IMG/VR virus record: IMGVR_UViG_3300025669_000004
Coordinates: 1-47,285 of that record
Direction: 5' to 3' (one strand)
Length of the DNA stretch: 47,285 nt
Source of the DNA: a virus
Shown: piece by piece, positions 47,017-47,285 of the stretch
Numbering within the stretch: the first letter of the stretch is position 1
Layout of the letters: each line of letters starts with the position of its first letter
Position numbers and translations under genes: made by a program
Notes under the pieces: generated by a model
The model's database searches: none
The model's input: only the letters and a program-made list of their open reading frames with translations
Told to the model about the DNA's origin: nothing

Positions 47017-47285
47017 ATGACACCACAAGAACAATTAGAATTGCTTAAAGGACTTTCTCCTAGTGCTGCTAAAACTTTTGAAGATAGAAGAAGTAGATAT
47101 GGTTTTGGTGGAGCTGGATGGACTACACAAACATCAAGAGGAACTGGAGAAGAAAGATATTGGCAAAAATATGGAAAAACAATAAGTGAAGTTTTAAGTC
47201 GTACAAAAAGACAAGTGTCAGAAGATGAATTTGAAATTGCTGACCTACAAAGAGCTTATGAAAATGCTAAAACAGAAGGACATTC
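47017..47285 (+). CDS. Start of the 762-aa virion protein (continues at base 1)
   Basis: ATG 47017 (ACATATG context) begins MTPQEQLELLKGLSPSAAKT, with AGWTTQTSRGTGEERYWQ further on. The frame crosses the junction in phase: base 47158 joins base 1, and the chain ends at TAA 2147. The Tyr/Trp-rich head WQKYGKTISEVLSRTKRQV is followed by the Gln-rich body. No Shine-Dalgarno site. See the entry at 1-2147 for role. Confidence 0.85.
   Translation, partial: MTPQEQLELLKGLSPSAAKTFEDRRSRYGFGGAGWTTQTSRGTGEERYWQKYGKTISEVLSRTKRQVSEDEFEIADLQRAYENAKTEGH
47159..47285. repeat. Terminal direct repeat, right copy (circular overlap)
   Basis: Identical to bases 1-127. Removing one copy gives a circular or circularly permuted 47,158-bp genome. 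It lies within the coding sequence of the 762-aa protein. Confidence 0.95.

Noticed and set aside
1-47285. Genome-wide TGA recoding (glycine or tryptophan)
   Set aside because: The 1710-aa and 1348-aa genes and other long genes have no in-frame TGA, and several genes clearly end with TGA, often in ATGA overlaps. Only the frame at 26910 has an internal TGA.
1-47285. CRISPR array or insertion sequence
   Set aside because: No regularly spaced repeats with unique spacers and no transposase were seen.

Overview
The window is a complete, circularly permuted phage genome. Its first 127 bases (1-127) are identical to its last 127 (47159-47285), so the unit molecule is 47,158 bp. Every recognisable gene is on the + strand, coding is dense, and the DNA is strongly AT-rich (about 30% G+C by eye). 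A large terminase, a portal, an HK97-type capsid candidate, tail-tube/nozzle-like proteins, long fibre proteins and a set of very large internal proteins are present. There is no tape measure, sheath or baseplate set, so a short-tailed (podovirus-like) tailed phage is the best reading. No integrase or repressor is recognisable. The host is uncertain. Most genes lack a Shine-Dalgarno site and start in the context AAATATATG. The phage tyrosyl-tRNA synthetase has HLGR and KMSTSWGN motifs that I associate from memory with Patescibacteria (CPR) enzymes. A CPR-like host is therefore my inference; a Bacteroidota-like host is an alternative.

Layout. (1) 47017 across the junction to 8642: three internal virion/ejection-type proteins of 762, 441 and 1710 aa; the second has a lysozyme-like domain. 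(2) 8643-21000: early and middle region, opened by a promoter inside an inverted repeat. It holds a sigma region-4 protein, a truncated tyrosyl-tRNA synthetase, small membrane proteins, a replication initiator plus DnaB-like helicase, PD-(D/E)XK and HNH nucleases, an SSB-like protein, a membrane-anchored endolysin and many tiny zinc-ribbon proteins. A consensus sigma-70-type promoter with DnaA-box-like sequences sits at 14011-14092. A recombination scar lies at 18223-19333 (HNH remnant, shortened YopX gene, 74-bp duplicated gene fragment). (3) 21000-27400: small and large terminase and portal. (4) 27400-36260: scaffold-like protein, decoration and capsid proteins, beta-helix protein and fibres. 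(5) 36279-39392: holin-like pair, a phosphoesterase cassette with real Shine-Dalgarno sites, and a papain-like protease. (6) 39479-47012: tail tube, nozzle and a 1348-aa fibre with a glycine-rich tip.

The most unusual content is RNA structure between genes. Three dispersed copies (20943-21097, 27178-27303, 38244-38378) share one architecture: a long closing helix with compensatory changes, UUUCAGUUG/CAGCUGAAA strands, an ACGCAA motif, and a hairpin abutting the 3' strand. A separate RNA of about 280 nt with a predicted pseudoknot fills the gap before the portal gene, and a switch-like pseudoknot lies at 32004-32066. Together with the reduced tyrosyl-tRNA synthetase these are the best candidates for undescribed biology. 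All structures were paired by eye and have not been folded computationally.
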